The notes beneath the pieces are model-generated. The model searched no databases. It was not told the origin of the DNA and saw only the letters and a list, made by a program, of their open reading frames with translations. The translations under genes were made by a program, and so were the position numbers. Positions 1 to 8,160 of a DNA stretch of 64,000 nucleotides are shown in pieces. Source of the stretch: Muricoccus nepalensis. Its GTDB lineage: Bacteria > Pseudomonadota > Alphaproteobacteria > Acetobacterales > Acetobacteraceae. The stretch is taken from positions 62,001 to 126,000 of the forward strand of contig NZ_RCZP01000004.1 of the NCBI RefSeq assembly GCF_006438825.1, written 5' to 3'. Each line of letters begins with the position of its first letter. The stretch's first letter is position 1.

Positions 1-379
1 CAACCCGCCGCCGCCGCCCCGCCTGCAGAGCGAGCAGTCCGGCCCCTACGTGCCCCCGGAGGCCGCGCCCAACCCCCGCGCGCCCGTGCCCGGCACCCGC
101 CGCCGCGGCAGCTCCGCCGAGGCCCTGCCGCCGCTCGACCCCGTGCCCGTGCCGCGCGAGGGCGTGCCGCGCGGCGAGCCCCCCACCCCGCCCGCGCGCC
201 TCGGCGGCAACCGGATCGTGCCCGTGCCCGGCGGCCCGCCCGCGACCATCACCGGGCCGACCGGCGGCATCACCACCTACACCCAGCCCGGCGGCGCCAG
301 CGGCACGGCCATTCAGCAGCCGGGCTCCACCACGCTGTTCGGGCCGACGGGCGGCGTGACGGTCGTGCCGACGCCCTGA
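1..379 (+). CDS. Proline-rich protein of unknown function, C-terminal part (5' end outside window)
   Basis: An open frame enters from the left edge (first full codon at base 2) and ends at TGA 377-379. The visible 125 residues are rich in Pro, Gly, Arg and Thr. They begin with a run of prolines and end in a Gly/Thr-rich segment with repeated GPTGG motifs. No domain or catalytic motif can be recognised. Composition suggests a disordered tail of an exported or envelope protein, but the N-terminus that would show a signal peptide lies outside the window. The stop overlaps the moaD start as TGATG, so the gene may be co-transcribed with moaDE. Reading frame well supported, function unknown. Confidence 0.6.
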   Translation, partial: NPPPPPRLQSEQSGPYVPPEAAPNPRAPVPGTRRRGSSAEALPPLDPVPVPREGVPRGEPPTPPARLGGNRIVPVPGGPPATITGPTGGITTYTQPGGASGTAIQQPGSTTLFGPTGGVTVVPTP

Positions 380-630
380 TGCGCGTCCTCTACTTCGCCT
401 GGCTCCGCCAGCGGACCGGCGCCGGCGAGGAGGAGGTCTCCCCGCCGGCCGAGGTCGCGGATGTCGGCGGGCTGATGCGCTGGCTCGCCGCGCGCTCCCC
501 CGGCCACGCCGCCGCCTTCGCCGACCCGGCGCAGGTGCGGGCCGCGGTCAACCAGGAGTTCTGCGGCCCCGAGCACCCGGTGGCGCCCGGGGACGAGGTC
601 GCCTTTTTCCCGCCGGTGACGGGCGGATGA
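379..630 (+). CDS. moaD: Molybdopterin synthase sulfur-carrier subunit MoaD
   Basis: An 83-residue ubiquitin-fold protein. In the family, the C-terminal Gly-Gly is thiocarboxylated and donates sulfur to precursor Z (cPMP) in the cytoplasm to make molybdopterin. The sequence shows the expected short length, the N-terminal beta strand (MRVLYFAWLR) and the terminal pattern PPVTGG, with the double glycine at 82-83 as the last residues. The start overlaps the previous stop (TGATG) and the end overlaps moaE by 4 bases (ATGA), which is the usual translational coupling of the two synthase subunits. A Mo-dependent formate dehydrogenase at 30.4-36.4 kb is one likely user of the cofactor. Confidence 0.95.
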   Translation: MRVLYFAWLRQRTGAGEEEVSPPAEVADVGGLMRWLAARSPGHAAAFADPAQVRAAVNQEFCGPEHPVAPGDEVAFFPPVTGG

Positions 631-1076
631 CGCCCACGGTCCGCGTGCAGGAGGCCGGCTTCGACCTCGCGGCCGAGACCGCGGCGCTCTCGGCCGGGCG
701 CACGGATGTCGGGGGCATCGCGAGCTTCGTCGGCCTCTGCCGCGCCGATGACGGGCTGGAGGCCCTCGTCCTCGAGCACTACCCGGGCATGACCGAGCGG
801 GCCATCGCGGGCATCGCGGCCCAGGCCGCGTCCCGCTGGCCGCTGACGGGCTGCACCGTCGTCCACCGCATCGGCCGCATCCAGCCCGGGGAGGCAATCG
901 TCCTCGTCCTCGCCGCCAGCCGCCACCGCATGGCGGCGCTGGAGGCCTGCGCCTTCCTGATCGACTGGCTCAAGACCGGCGCCCCCTTCTGGAAGCGGGA
1001 GGAGTTCGCGGACGGCGCCGGGCGCTGGGTCGAGGCCCGGGCGGAGGACGAGGCGCGGGCGAAGGGCTGGGGTTGA
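627..1076 (+). CDS. moaE: Molybdopterin synthase catalytic subunit MoaE
   Basis: The 149-residue large subunit of molybdopterin synthase. Two MoaE and two MoaD subunits convert cPMP to molybdopterin. Family landmarks are visible: FVGLCR near 34-39, LEHYPGM near 49-55, HRIGRIQPGE at 80-89, and the active-site segment DWLKTGAPFWKRE at 113-125. Its lysines 116 and 123 match the catalytic and binding lysines 119 and 126 of the E. coli enzyme. Length is normal. It overlaps moaD by 4 bases upstream. Downstream, a TTG-initiated membrane protein gene overlaps its stop codon. Confidence 0.95.
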   Translation: MTPTVRVQEAGFDLAAETAALSAGRTDVGGIASFVGLCRADDGLEALVLEHYPGMTERAIAGIAAQAASRWPLTGCTVVHRIGRIQPGEAIVLVLAASRHRMAALEACAFLIDWLKTGAPFWKREEFADGAGRWVEARAEDEARAKGWG

Positions 1077-2542
1077 TCGCGAAGGCCCTCGCCCTGGCCG
1101 CGGGCGGGCTGATGCTCGCCTGGCCCGCCTTCCTGAACGGCTACCCCCTGCTGTTCAGCGACAGCGGCGCCTTCCTGCACCAGACGCTCGGCCCGCTGAT
1201 GATCTGGGACAAGCCCTGGGTCTACGGGCCGCTGATCCTGCCGCTGCATTGGCACCGCAGCCTCTGGCCGGTGGTGCTGGCCCAGGGGCTGGTCCTGTCG
1301 CACCTCCTCTGGCTCCTCGCCCGCGGCTTCGGCGCCGGCGCAGGAGGGGGCGCGGCGCCGGGCCCGCACCTGCTGCTCTGCCTGGTGGTCGCGGCGCTGA
1401 CGGCCGCGCCCTTTTCGGCCGCGCTGGTTATGCCGGACGTGCTGACGCCCGTGGCCGTGCTCTGCGCGCTCCTGCTCGCCTTCGCCCGCCCCTCCCTCTC
1501 GCGCGCGGAGGCCGCCTGGCTGGCCGGGCTGGGGGCGCTCGCGACGGCCGCGCACCTGTCGAACCTGCCGGTGATGGGCGCGCTGGCGGTGGTGGCGCTG
1601 CTGGCGGGCGGGCGGGCGGCCGGGCGCGTCGCGCTGCCGCTCGCGGCCGCCGTCGCGCTGCTGCTCCTCACCAACCTCGGGGGCCACGGGCGCCTCGCCC
1701 TCTCGCCCTACGGCGCGACCTTCCTCCTCGCGCGGCTGGTCGCGAACGGGCCGGCGCTGCGCACGATCGAGGCGGCCTGCCCGGCGGCGGGCTGGACCCT
1801 CTGCGCCGCGAGCGGCCGGCTGGCGCCCTACGGGCCCGGGGCCTGCCGCGACGGGTCCTGCCCGCCCGGGATCCTCGCAAGCGACGTCTTCCTGTGGCAC
1901 CCCGACAGCCCCGTGAACCGCGACGAGGCCGGTTGCCCCCGTGACTTCGGCGGCCGCGCCCTGGCGGGCGAGGCCGGGGCGATCATCCGCGCGACCCTGG
2001 CGCGGGAGCCCCTGGCCGTGGCGCTCGGCGCGGTCCGGGACACCCTGGCGCAGCTCGGCGCCAACGGGGTCGGCGACACGCTCGGCCTGCAGGGCCTGGA
2101 AGGGCCGCTCGCCGCACGCGTCTCGGCCTTCGGCCCGGCGGAGCTGGCGCGGTTCCGGGCGGGCGCGCAGTGGCGGGAGGCGCTGGCCGGGCGGGTGGCG
2201 CCGGTCCTCTGGGTGCAGGGGCCGGTCCTGGCCCTCGCCGCGGCGGGCCTCGCGCTGCTCGGCTGGCGCGGGCGGCGGGACCGGGCGGCGCTCGGCCTCG
2301 CGCTCGGCCTCGGCACCGCCGTGCTCGCCAACGCCTTCGCCACGGGGACGCTGAGCGGCCCGCACGACCGCTACGGCGCGCGGCTGGCCTGGGTCCTCGT
2401 GGCGGGGGCGGTGGTGCTGGCCGGGCGGCCGCGCCTCAGCGGCGGAGGCAGGCCATGCGCGGGCGCGGGTTCCGCGGCAGCGGGGGCTGCCGCCCCGCCC
2501 CCGGCCGCAGGAAGCGCCGCGCCTCCGCCGCGCCCCCGATGA
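1073..2542 (+). CDS. Polytopic membrane protein of unknown function
   Basis: A 489-residue protein. It starts at TTG 1073, which overlaps the moaE stop; no better ATG exists upstream. It has many hydrophobic segments: the N-terminal region, about 85-135, 150-205, and two near the C-terminus. Between them is a hydrophilic, cysteine-containing region (about 225-300) likely to lie outside the membrane. The N-terminal part with an FSDSGAF motif followed by a Trp-rich loop resembles conserved uncharacterised alphaproteobacterial membrane proteins, but I cannot name a family. The last 35 residues are Ala/Pro/Gly-rich and overlap the convergent lytic transglycosylase gene by 107 bases, so the true C-terminus deserves doubt. 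Confidence 0.7.
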   Translation: MIAKALALAAGGLMLAWPAFLNGYPLLFSDSGAFLHQTLGPLMIWDKPWVYGPLILPLHWHRSLWPVVLAQGLVLSHLLWLLARGFGAGAGGGAAPGPHLLLCLVVAALTAAPFSAALVMPDVLTPVAVLCALLLAFARPSLSRAEAAWLAGLGALATAAHLSNLPVMGALAVVALLAGGRAAGRVALPLAAAVALLLLTNLGGHGRLALSPYGATFLLARLVANGPALRTIEAACPAAGWTLCAASGRLAPYGPGACRDGSCPPGILASDVFLWHPDSPVNRDEAGCPRDFGGRALAGEAGAIIRATLAREPLAVALGAVRDTLAQLGANGVGDTLGLQGLEGPLAARVSAFGPAELARFRAGAQWREALAGRVAPVLWVQGPVLALAAAGLALLGWRGRRDRAALGLALGLGTAVLANAFATGTLSGPHDRYGARLAWVLVAGAVVLAGRPRLSGGGRPCAGAGSAAAGAAAPPPAAGSAAPPPRPR

Positions 2543-3170
2543 GCAGCGCGGGCTGCAGGCCGGGCGCGCAGAGGCCCGCAAGGCCCCGCATCATCGGCAG
2601 GGGCACGGCGCCGCCCCGTCCCCAGGCGGCGCCGAGGCGCGCGAGCGCCACCCGGCGGCTGTAGGCGGCGCCCCGCTCGGGCTCGCCGGAATGGTAGCGC
2701 CCGATCGCCTCGCCCCAGTCGGGCGAGCCGGCGCGGAGGCGGTTGAGGAAGCGCGCGGCGTAGCGGGCGTTCGTCGCGGGGTCGAAGGCGGCCTCGAGGC
2801 CGGGGAAGGCGTCGGGGTGGTGCAGCAGGTTCACCTGCAGGCAGCCGACGTCGATCGAGCGCACCCCGCGCGCCTGCAGGGCCGCGACCGCCGCGACGGC
2901 CGCGGCCTTGCTGGGCGCCGTGCCGCCCTCCCCCTCCGCGTTCCAGCTCCAGGGCCAGGGCTCGGGCCGGCCGGAGGGCGAGGCGCGCCCGGCCTCGACG
3001 AGGGCGATGGCGCCGAGCAGGCCGGGAGGAAGTCCCGAGCCCGGCTCCACCGCGGCGATGGCGGCCCGGCAGGCCGACCAGTCCCCGCCGTCCTGGGCGC
3101 GCGCCGGGGCCGCGGGCGCCAGCAGCAGGGCGAGGGCGGCGCCGAGCAGGGCGCGGACGGAGGGGCGCAT
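2436..3170 (-). CDS. Secreted lytic transglycosylase (SLT-domain protein)
   Basis: A 244-residue exported murein lytic transglycosylase-like protein. From the ATG at 3170 it has a clear Sec signal peptide ending near APARAQ (residues 21-26). The SLT fold is marked by ALVEAG with the likely catalytic Glu at 59, by DVGCLQVNL at 108-115 (equivalent of the GLMQIN motif), by the NARYAARFL helix near 134-142, and by IGRYHSG near 156-162. Family members cleave the MurNAc-GlcNAc bond to form 1,6-anhydromuropeptides in the periplasm. An in-frame ATG at 3206 would add 12 residues before the signal peptide; I prefer 3170. The low-complexity C-terminus overlaps the convergent membrane protein gene. Confidence 0.85.
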   Translation of the reverse strand: MRPSVRALLGAALALLLAPAAPARAQDGGDWSACRAAIAAVEPGSGLPPGLLGAIALVEAGRASPSGRPEPWPWSWNAEGEGGTAPSKAAAVAAVAALQARGVRSIDVGCLQVNLLHHPDAFPGLEAAFDPATNARYAARFLNRLRAGSPDWGEAIGRYHSGEPERGAAYSRRVALARLGAAWGRGGAVPLPMMRGLAGLCAPGLQPALLIGGAAEARRFLRPGAGRQPPLPRNPRPRMACLRR

Positions 3171-3228
3171 CCGCCGCAGGTCGCCCGCGGCGTCCCGGAT
3201 GGTCAAGCAGGTCGCTTGGATGTGGCCG

Positions 3229-3666
3229 CTACTCGGTCGCGGCGTCGGCGGCCGCCTCGGCGCGGCGGTTGGCGCGGCCGCTGGCCTCGTCGGCGGCCTC
3301 GGCGGCCATGGCCAGGCGGGCGCGCTGCTCGCAGGTGGCGCGGATCTCGTCCAGCTCCTCCTCCGTCAGGTGCTCGATGCCGATGAAGGCGTTGCCGGCC
3401 GCGCTGGTGCGGATCAGCTCGTCGAGCTTCGCCTGGATGGCCGCGCCGTCCCGGTTCTGGGTGTTCTGGATGAGGAAGACCATCAGGAAGGTCACGACCG
3501 TCGTGCCCGTGTTGATGATCAGCTGCCAGGTGTCGGAGAAGCCGAAGAAGGGGCCGGACAGCGCCCAGACGATCACCACGCCAACGCAGACCACGAAGGT
3601 GATCGGGCGGCCCGTCGCGTGGGCCACGCGGCTCGCGGCCGTGTTGAAGAATTTGTTGAAGTTCAT
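3229..3666 (-). CDS. Low-affinity iron permease family protein
   Basis: A 145-residue inner-membrane protein matching the short bacterial low-affinity iron permease family (PF04120-like). It begins MNFNKFFN and has two membrane segments at about 22-40 and 48-66. These are followed by the conserved polar stretch with QNTQNRD (67-73) and an AIQAKLDELIR helix, then an acidic/Ala-rich cytoplasmic tail. An upstream ATG at 3696 is in frame, but the family normally starts at the MNFN position. The name derives from fungal Fet4; iron transport by the short bacterial proteins is poorly established. It stands alone between the transglycosylase gene and a 268-base spacer. Confidence 0.8.
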   Translation of the reverse strand: MNFNKFFNTAASRVAHATGRPITFVVCVGVVIVWALSGPFFGFSDTWQLIINTGTTVVTFLMVFLIQNTQNRDGAAIQAKLDELIRTSAAGNAFIGIEHLTEEELDEIRATCEQRARLAMAAEAADEASGRANRRAEAAADAATE

Positions 3667-3934
3667 CGGGAAGGTCTCATGCCGGGACGCCCCCAAGGGG
3701 GCCGGGACGGCCCGTGGTGCTCGTTACGGAAGTAGGGCCGGCGGCGGGGGCGGGACAAGGGAGGGCGGCCCGGGTGACCCGGAATTCATGCGGGGCCGGG
3801 ATGGCCGGCGGCCCGGCCCATCGCCGCCCTCGCGCGCAACCCGGCCGCCATCCCGGGCGATAGGCCCGGAGGAACCTTCCGGGCGCGGCGGCCTCGCCGC
3901 CCGTCCCGCGCGGTTCGGAAGCCCGGAGGGACCC

Positions 3935-4414
3935 ATGCACGCCAAGATCACCGTCCACGCCAGCCCCGCTCGCCTCTTCGCCTGGCTGTCCGACCCCCGG
4001 AACGCCCGCTTCTGGTTCGCCCATCTCCGCCACGACGCCGACGAGGTACCGGACCCGGGGCTCAGCGCCGACGAGGGCGCGCGCACCGTCCGCTGGACCG
4101 CCGCCCCGGCCGGGGAAATGGCGGTGACCGACCCCGCGACGCGCGACGCCGGGGTGGCCGACCTCTCCCTCACCTTCGCCGAGGGCGGGCACGTGAACGA
4201 GCCGCCGGTGGAGGAGACGAGCCCGAACGACGACCCGACCAACGCCGGCAACGCGCTGCGCAGCATCAAGAGCCACGTCGAGAACGCCGAGGGCGGCGAC
4301 CCCGACATGCACACGCCCGGCATCGTCTCGCGCCAGGCGGTGGAGGAGGCGGACCGGGAGATCGCGGCGGACCCGGAGCACGGCGGCACGCCGCACCGGC
4401 GCCCCGCCTCCTGA
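3935..4414 (+). CDS. SRPBCC/START-like domain protein with acidic tail
   Basis: A 159-residue protein starting at ATG 3935 with a good ribosome site, GGAGGG at 3925-3930. The first roughly 85 residues look like the N-terminal half of an SRPBCC (polyketide cyclase/START) fold: a beta strand MHAKITV, the helix PARLFAWLSDPRNARFW, then alternating strands. The remaining residues are hydrophilic, acidic and probably disordered (NDDPTNAGN, a His/Glu-rich end). There is no catalytic motif and no obvious operon partner; the thioesterase gene converges on it with 3 bases between stops. The fold call is moderate and the function unknown. Confidence 0.65.
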   Translation: MHAKITVHASPARLFAWLSDPRNARFWFAHLRHDADEVPDPGLSADEGARTVRWTAAPAGEMAVTDPATRDAGVADLSLTFAEGGHVNEPPVEETSPNDDPTNAGNALRSIKSHVENAEGGDPDMHTPGIVSRQAVEEADREIAADPEHGGTPHRRPAS

Positions 4415-4417
4415 GGC

Positions 4418-4840
4418 TCAGCCCGCGGCCGGGCGCTCGGACAGCAGCTTCCAGACGCCGTCCCCGGCCGCGACCAGCCGGTCGCCCACGTGGATCGTGC
4501 CGCGCACGAAGGCGACGGAATGGGCGAGGCGCAGCACCTCGCCCCGCGCCTCCAGGAACTCTCCGGGCCGGGCGGCGGAGAGGAACTGCGTGTTGAGCTG
4601 CATCGTCACGCCCGGCCGCCGCCCCGTCGCGTGGGAGACGGTGATGCCGAGCGTGTTGTCGAGGAGCGTGACCAGCATCCCCCCGTGGACGATGCCGTGG
4701 CCGTTGGCGTGCCGCTCGTCGGCCAGCACGCCATAGGCCCAGCCATCCCCCCCCGGCCGCGACCAGAGCGGGCCGGTGAGGCCGGTGAAGCCCTGGGGCG
4801 GGCGGGGAGACCAGCCCTCGGCGGCCGGGTCGGCGCTCAC
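4418..4840 (-). CDS. PaaI-family hotdog-fold thioesterase
   Basis: A 140-residue hotdog thioesterase of the PaaI/DUF4442 type, expected to hydrolyse acyl-CoA esters in the cytoplasm. The diagnostic segment GIVHGGMLVTLLDNTLG lies at 49-65, with the HGG turn at 52-54 and Asp61 on the hotdog helix. The TMQLNTQFL strand and a second strand pair follow, as in the family. It starts at GTG 4840, overlapping the fadJ-like stop by 4 bases (GTGA), so the two are translationally coupled. That pairing suggests clearing dead-end or surplus acyl-CoA from the beta-oxidation step, but the chain-length preference cannot be read from the sequence. Confidence 0.85.
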   Translation of the reverse strand: MSADPAAEGWSPRPPQGFTGLTGPLWSRPGGDGWAYGVLADERHANGHGIVHGGMLVTLLDNTLGITVSHATGRRPGVTMQLNTQFLSAARPGEFLEARGEVLRLAHSVAFVRGTIHVGDRLVAAGDGVWKLLSERPAAG

Positions 4841-6933
4841 GCCGCCGCTTTCTCGTCGAGGGCCGCGAAGCTGCCGCCCTCCTCCGCCAGCCGGACGAGC
4901 AGGGCGGCGGGCCGCAGGCTCTCGTCGCCCGAGGCTTGCGCGAAGTCGCGCAGGCGGGCGACGATCCGCGGCAGGCCGAGGCTGTCCGCGTGGAACATCG
5001 GCCCGCCCGTGCCGGCGGGCCAGCCGTAGCCGTTCAGCCAGACGGTATCGATGTCCCCGGCGCGGGCGGCGATGCCCTCCTCCAGGATGCGGGCGCCCTC
5101 GTTGATCATGGGGTAGAGCAGGCGCTCGAGGATCTCCTCCGGCGGGATGGCGCGGCGGGTGACGCCCTGCTCGGCCGAGACGCGCTCGATCACCGCGCGC
5201 ACCTCGGGGTCGGGCACGCCCGTGCGGCCGTCGCCGGCGTAGTCGTAGTAGCCGCGCTTCGTCTTCTGGCCGAGGCGCCCGGCCTCCACCAGCGCGTCCG
5301 CCACCGGGGATTTCTTGCCGCTGGCCTGGCGGATGCGCCAGCCGATGTCGAGGCCGGCGAGGTCGGTCATGGCGAAGGGGCCCATGCGGAAGCCGAAGGC
5401 GTTCAGCGCCGCGTCCACCTCCTCGGGCATGGCGCCCTCGATCAGCAGCCGGTCGGCCTGGGCGGTGCGGCGGGCGAGCATGCGGTTGCCGATGAAGCCG
5501 TAGCAGACGCCGGACACCACCGGCACCTTCGCCAGCTTGCGACCGACCTCGACAGCCGTCGCCAGCGCGTCGGGCGCGGTCTCCCTGCCGCGCACGACCT
5601 CGAGCAGCTTCATGACGTTGGCCGGGGAGAAGAAGTGCATCCCCAGCACGTCCCCGGGGCGGCTCGTGCTCGCCGCGATCTCGTCCACGTCGAGGTAGGA
5701 GGTGTTGGTGGCCAGCACCGCGCCGGGCTTGGCGATCCCCTGCAGCTTGCCGAAAATTTCCTTCTTGAGGCCCATCTCCTCGAAGACGGCCTCCACCACC
5801 ACGTCCGCCCCGGCGGCGGCCTCGAGGCCGACCTTGCCCTCGATGAGGCCCATCCGCTTGCCGCGGGCCTCCTCGGTCAGGCTGCCGCGCTTGACGGAGG
5901 TGGCGTAGTTGCCGGCCACGCGCTCGAGGCCGCGCTGGAGGTTCTCCTCGCTCGTCTCGATCAGCGTCACGGGGATGCCGGCGTTGGCGAAGCTCATGGC
6001 GATGCCGCCGCCCATGGTGCCGCCGCCGATGACGGCCGCGCGCGCGACCGGGCGGGGCTGGGTGCCCTTGGGCAGGCCGGGGATGCGGGCGGCCGCGCGC
6101 TCGGCGAAGAAGACGTGGCGCAGCGCCTTGCTGCGGGGGTCGTCGCGCAGGCGGATGAAGTGGGCGCGCTCGATCGCCATGCCCTCGTCGAAAGGCTTGT
6201 CGAAGGCGGCGCGGACGGCGTCGATGCAGGCGGCGATGCTCGGGTTTTCCGCGCCCTTCTTCGCCATGGCGCCGGCCGCGGCCTCGAAGGCGTCGCGGTC
6301 GCCGAGGTTGGTGGCGGCGCTGGCAGCGGCGGGCCGGGCGCCCCCGGCCAGGCGCAGCGCCAGCGCCTTGGCGGCGGCCAGCGCGTCCTCGGCCACCTCG
6401 TCGAGGATGCCGAGCGACTGGGCCTCCTTGGCGGAGATCGGGTCGCCCGAGGTCATCAGCTTGAGGGCGGGCACGGCGCCGATGAGGCGGGGCAGGCGCT
6501 GCGTGCCGCCGGCGCCGGGAAGGATGCCGAGCTTCACCTCGGGCAGGCCGAGCTTCGCGGACGGCGTGGCCACGCGGGCGTGGCAACCGAGCGCCACCTC
6601 CAGCCCGCCGCCCAGCGCCGCGCCGTTGATGGCCGCGACCACGGGCTTGGAGGTGGCCTCCACCGAGGCGATGGCGTCCGGCAGGGTCGGCGGCACGGGG
6701 GGCTTGCCGAACTCGGTGATGTCGGCGCCGGCGATGAAGGTGCGGCCCTCCGCCGTCACCACGATGGCGCGGACCGAGGAATCGGCGTCCGCCGCCTCCA
6801 CCGCGCGGACGAGGCCGCCGCGCACGGCCGCACTAAGCGCGTTGACCGGCGGGTTGGCGATGCGGACGATCGCGACGCCGTCCTCGACGGTGCTCGTGAC
6901 CGGGTTGCTGGTGACCGGTTCCTGCTGGGCCAT
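4837..6933 (-). CDS. fadJ: Bifunctional enoyl-CoA hydratase / 3-hydroxyacyl-CoA dehydrogenase (FadJ/FadB alpha-like)
   Basis: A 698-residue multifunctional beta-oxidation protein. The N-terminal crotonase domain (about 15-200) carries the oxyanion-hole strand FIAGADI at 66-72 and both catalytic glutamates, E112 and E132, equivalent to E119 and E139 of E. coli FadB. A Rossmann NAD-binding domain begins at about 298 with GGGTMG at 303-308. Two 3HCDH C-terminal domains follow, with the conserved GVCYGFIGNR and HFFSPAN motifs. It hydrates trans-2-enoyl-CoA and oxidises the 3-hydroxyacyl product with NAD. Start chosen at ATG 6933, which has AAGGAG about 7-9 bases upstream; a longer frame to 6990 lacks this. 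No thiolase is nearby. The thioesterase gene follows with a 4-base overlap. Confidence 0.92.
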   Translation of the reverse strand: MAQQEPVTSNPVTSTVEDGVAIVRIANPPVNALSAAVRGGLVRAVEAADADSSVRAIVVTAEGRTFIAGADITEFGKPPVPPTLPDAIASVEATSKPVVAAINGAALGGGLEVALGCHARVATPSAKLGLPEVKLGILPGAGGTQRLPRLIGAVPALKLMTSGDPISAKEAQSLGILDEVAEDALAAAKALALRLAGGARPAAASAATNLGDRDAFEAAAGAMAKKGAENPSIAACIDAVRAAFDKPFDEGMAIERAHFIRLRDDPRSKALRHVFFAERAAARIPGLPKGTQPRPVARAAVIGGGTMGGGIAMSFANAGIPVTLIETSEENLQRGLERVAGNYATSVKRGSLTEEARGKRMGLIEGKVGLEAAAGADVVVEAVFEEMGLKKEIFGKLQGIAKPGAVLATNTSYLDVDEIAASTSRPGDVLGMHFFSPANVMKLLEVVRGRETAPDALATAVEVGRKLAKVPVVSGVCYGFIGNRMLARRTAQADRLLIEGAMPEEVDAALNAFGFRMGPFAMTDLAGLDIGWRIRQASGKKSPVADALVEAGRLGQKTKRGYYDYAGDGRTGVPDPEVRAVIERVSAEQGVTRRAIPPEEILERLLYPMINEGARILEEGIAARAGDIDTVWLNGYGWPAGTGGPMFHADSLGLPRIVARLRDFAQASGDESLRPAALLVRLAEEGGSFAALDEKAAA

Positions 6934-7244
6934 TGACCGGCTCCTTTTCCTGGCAAGCGCCTGATTTGGCGCGAAAATCACGTTTCCCAACGCGCGCGAG
7001 GAAAGAGCCGCGGGGGCGCCGCGTCAAGCGGAGGGGGCCGCGGCGGGGCCGCCCGGCCGGGATCGCGCGCCTTCGTGACGGCTTGTTGCAGGGGCGCGCG
7101 CGGCCCTTCCCGCCCCCGCGATCCCGCCCCATCTGCCCGTCATGGCTGCCGGGGTTTCCCGGCAATTCCAGCGCGGGCCGCGACGCGCTAAGGTTCCGGC
7201 ACCGAACGCCCAATGCCGGGCCAAGAACGCCGGGAAACCCTCCC
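6934..7244. other. Divergent intergenic region between fadJ-like gene and ccmC
   Basis: About 310 bases separate two divergent operons and hold no credible gene. The fadJ ribosome site (AAGGAG on the minus strand) is at about 6943-6948. The slightly AT-richer stretch 6955-6990 is the likely promoter region for fadJ, but no hexamers close to consensus can be picked with confidence. On the ccm side I see no clear -35/-10 pair and no strong Shine-Dalgarno sequence in front of the presumed ccmC start. Confidence 0.5.
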
Positions 7245-8018
7245 CTGACCACCCCCGCGCCGCTCCTGCATCGCTTCGCCAATCCCGGCCGCTTCCTGCG
7301 GGCGACGGCGCGGCTCATGCCCTGGCTCTGGGGCCTCTCGCTCGGCGTGCTGCTGCCGGCGGTGGCCTGGGCGCTGCTGGCCTCCCCGGCCGACTGGCAG
7401 CAGGGGGAGACGGTGCGGATCATGTACGTCCACGTCCCCATGGCCTGGCTGGCCATGGCCGGCTACTCGGGCCTAGCCCTCGCCTCCGTCCTCGCCCTCG
7501 TCTGGAAGCACCCGCTGGCCGACCTCGCGGCGCGGGAGCTCTCGCCGATCGGCGCGGTCGCGACAGCGCTCTGCCTGGCCACGGGCAGCCTCTGGGGCCG
7601 GCCGATGTGGGGGACCTGGTGGGCCTGGGACGCGCGGATGACCTCGGTGCTCGTGCTGTTCTTCCTCTGGGTCGGCCACGCCGCCCTCACCCGCGCCTTC
7701 GAGGACGAGGAGCGCGGCGCCCGCGCGGGGGCGATCCTCGCGCTGGTCGGCGTCGTGAATCTGCCGGTCGTGAAGTTCTCGGTGGACTGGTGGAACACGC
7801 TGCACCAGCCGGCCAGCGTGGCCCGGCTGGCGGCGCCGGGGATGCACGTCTCGATGCTCGGGCCGCTGCTGGCCTGCGCGACCGGTTTCTCGCTTCTCTT
7901 CGCCACCCTCGTCCTCGCCCGCGTCCGGGCGGCGGTGATGGAGCGGCGGGTGGAGGCGCTGGAGCTCGCCCGCGCCCGCGAGGCCGACCGGGCGCCGGGC
8001 CTGGCGGTGCCCGCGTGA
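7245..8018 (+). CDS. ccmC: Heme exporter permease CcmC
   Basis: A CcmC-type integral membrane protein of cytochrome c maturation System I. It presents heme to CcmE on the periplasmic side. The conserved N-terminal LHRFANP motif, six membrane segments, the tryptophan-rich WWD-type segment (GTWWAWDARMTS, about residues 117-128) and the two flanking periplasmic histidine regions (YVHVPMAW and NTLHQP) are all present. The start is uncertain: no ATG, GTG or TTG is in frame near the conserved N-terminus. CTG at 7245 (258 codons) and CTG at 7266, which gives a start directly on HRFANP, are the candidates; neither has a clear ribosome site. It is first gene of ccmCDEFGHI. CcmA and CcmB are not in the window. 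Confidence 0.92.
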   Translation: MTTPAPLLHRFANPGRFLRATARLMPWLWGLSLGVLLPAVAWALLASPADWQQGETVRIMYVHVPMAWLAMAGYSGLALASVLALVWKHPLADLAARELSPIGAVATALCLATGSLWGRPMWGTWWAWDARMTSVLVLFFLWVGHAALTRAFEDEERGARAGAILALVGVVNLPVVKFSVDWWNTLHQPASVARLAAPGMHVSMLGPLLACATGFSLLFATLVLARVRAAVMERRVEALELARAREADRAPGLAVPA

Positions 8019-8028
8019 GGACCGGACG

Positions 8029-8160
8029 ATGAGCCACTGGATGAGCGTCGCCGTCGCCTGGGGGCTGGCGGCGGTGGGCTTCGGGGGGCTGGCGCTGGGC
8101 GCGGCCCTCCGCCACCGCAACGCCGCCCGGCGCCTGCGGGAACTGGAGCGCGCGCGATGA
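8029..8160 (+). CDS. ccmD: Heme exporter small subunit CcmD
   Basis: A 43-residue frame with one membrane helix (about 5-27), beginning [12 protein letters not shown] and ending in an Arg-rich cytoplasmic tail ([15 protein letters not shown]). Size, single helix and basic tail are typical of CcmD, which helps release holo-CcmE from the CcmABCD complex. It lies 10 bases after ccmC and overlaps ccmE by 4 bases (ATGA at 8157-8160). CcmD proteins are poorly conserved, so the call rests mainly on length, topology and position. Confidence 0.9.
   Translation: MSHWMSVAVAWGLAAVGFGGLALGAALRHRNAARRLRELERAR

Noticed and set aside
6934-6990. N-terminal extension of the FadJ-like protein
   Set aside because: The longer frame lacks a ribosome site and family similarity; AAGGAG sits directly before the ATG at 6933.
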